Shown one piece after another: positions 6,027 to 6,815 of a DNA stretch of 6,815 nt. The notes beneath the pieces are model-generated. The model did no database searches. It was not told the DNA's origin and saw only the letters and a list, made by a program, of their open reading frames with translations. Made by a program: the position numbers and the translations under genes. Origin of the DNA: Halobacteriales archaeon (GTDB lineage: Archaea; Halobacteriota; Halobacteria; Halobacteriales; Hikarchaeaceae); contig JAPYRM010000046.1 of NCBI GenBank assembly GCA_029941175.1, positions 1-6,815 on the forward strand. Reading direction: 5' to 3'. Every line of letters begins with the position of its first letter. Position 1 is the stretch's first letter.

Positions 6027-6815
6027 AAGATTTTCTTTTTTATCGGGCCCAATCGGCCCCAAACCAAGTTTCTCTTTTAGATACTTCCACTGGTGAATCT
6101 TGGACCTATTCTGCGCTTAATACTGAAGTCGACAAACTTTCTACAATTTTATTTCAAGAAGGCATTCGCCCCCTGGAGCGAATTGGTCTTTTTATTGATA
6201 CCTCTGTACAATCGGTTTTGACTATCTATGCCTTGCTTAGAATAGGTGCATTATGCGTGCCTATCTCTAATAAATCTTCTTCGAAAGAAATATTAAATTT
6301 CATTGACGCGGCACAGATAAGCAAACTATTTTGGAAAAATAATCCCTCTAACGATCTCCCTGACTTCGGAATCCCGTCCATTTCTCTTAAAAACCTCCCT
6401 CAGACCTCTTCGATCAATCTCTCAGATGTTCCATTTTCCATCTCCTACGAATCCCAACTCGACGACACGTACCTCTTGCTTTTTACCTCTGGTACTACTG
6501 GACTTTCTCCAAAAGTTGTGCCTCTCACCTATCAAAACTTATTATCTAGTTCCATCTCCTCTGCACTTAGGCTTAAAACAGATCCAAATGATGTCTGGCT
6601 ATTATACTTGCCATTGCACCATATAGGGGGGATCTCTCCTTTATTCAGATCCATTATATCTGGAACCACTCTTGCTACAATGGATTTTCCATCCTCTGAA
6701 AATCTACGATTATGTATGCAAAAATATGACATAACTTGCCTTTCTCTAGTACCTACTTTGTTAACCAGATTCCTAAAAGAGCAAATTGACTTATCGGATC
6801 TCCGATTACTACTAC
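6023..6815 (+). CDS. menE: o-Succinylbenzoate-CoA ligase MenE, 5' part (cut by window end)
   Basis: AMP-forming acyl-CoA synthetase (ANL family) that activates o-succinylbenzoate with ATP and then CoA. My own translation from 6023 begins MKDFLFYRAQSAPNQVSL and stays open for 264 codons to the window edge; the family is usually about 450-520 residues, so the C-terminal adenylation core and lid domain are missing. Visible signs are ESWTYSALN (25-33), the IYALLRIGALCVPIS segment (68-82), the ATP-binding loop TSGTTGLSPKVVPLT (Thr155-Thr169), LYLPLHHIGGISPLFRS (substrate-side helix after the PLHH motif) and SLVPTLLTRFL. The ATP loop normally reads TSGTTGxPK; here two residues, Leu-Ser, separate Gly and Pro-Lys, an apparent one-residue insertion. 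The start overlaps the menC stop. Identity as MenE rests on family motifs plus operon position; ANL enzymes are hard to tell apart by motif alone. Confidence 0.9.
   Translation, partial: MKDFLFYRAQSAPNQVSLLDTSTGESWTYSALNTEVDKLSTILFQEGIRPLERIGLFIDTSVQSVLTIYALLRIGALCVPISNKSSSKEILNFIDAAQISKLFWKNNPSNDLPDFGIPSISLKNLPQTSSINLSDVPFSISYESQLDDTYLLLFTSGTTGLSPKVVPLTYQNLLSSSISSALRLKTDPNDVWLLYLPLHHIGGISPLFRSIISGTTLATMDFPSSENLRLCMQKYDITCLSLVPTLLTRFLKEQIDLSDLRLLL

Noticed and set aside
5864..6067. 67-codon minus-strand frame at the menC/menE junction
   Set aside because: It is antisense to the conserved C-terminal end of MenC and the start of MenE, with no motif of its own.

Overview
The window is one tightly packed, one-direction gene cluster for classical menaquinone (vitamin K2) biosynthesis through o-succinylbenzoate. 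In order it holds isochorismate synthase (menF, N-terminus possibly beyond the left edge), SEPHCHC synthase (menD), DHNA-CoA synthase (menB), DHNA prenyltransferase (menA), o-succinylbenzoate synthase (menC) and the start of o-succinylbenzoate-CoA ligase (menE, cut by the right edge). All six lie on the + strand. Two junctions are 4-base ATGA stop/start overlaps (menF/menD and menC/menE). The other three are spacers of 60, 64 and 52 bases. I saw no RNA gene, mobile element, CRISPR array or long repeat, and no gene-free stretch of 300 bases or more.

Pathway logic: MenF turns chorismate into isochorismate. MenD adds the succinyl-semialdehyde unit from 2-oxoglutarate to give SEPHCHC. MenC dehydrates SHCHC to o-succinylbenzoate, MenE makes its CoA thioester, and MenB closes the naphthoate ring. 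MenA then prenylates DHNA in the membrane. Three functions are not seen: MenH (SEPHCHC to SHCHC), a DHNA-CoA thioesterase, and the final methyltransferase (MenG/UbiE). MenH is commonly next to menD in bacteria, but here menD runs almost straight into menB.

Organism: from memory of the families, not from a search, the gene order and wording of MenB, MenA, MenE and MenF look most like the haloarchaeal (Halobacteria) men cluster. Yet the DNA is AT-leaning and the proteins are not acidic: MenB has about 37 Asp+Glu against about 38 Lys+Arg by hand count. This argues against a salt-in halophile. It would fit a non-halophilic relative of the haloarchaea, such as the marine Hikarchaeia/Marine Group IV lineage, or a bacterium with a related cluster (Balneolota/Rhodothermota type). 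Most starts lack a Shine-Dalgarno sequence, which suits either leaderless archaeal mRNAs or Bacteroidota-like initiation. The assignment is tentative.

No entirely new system is evident. The points worth a second look are two changed residues in the MenD substrate pocket, a one-residue insertion in the ATP-binding loop of MenE, the absence of menH, and the strong C-over-G bias of the coding strand outside menB.
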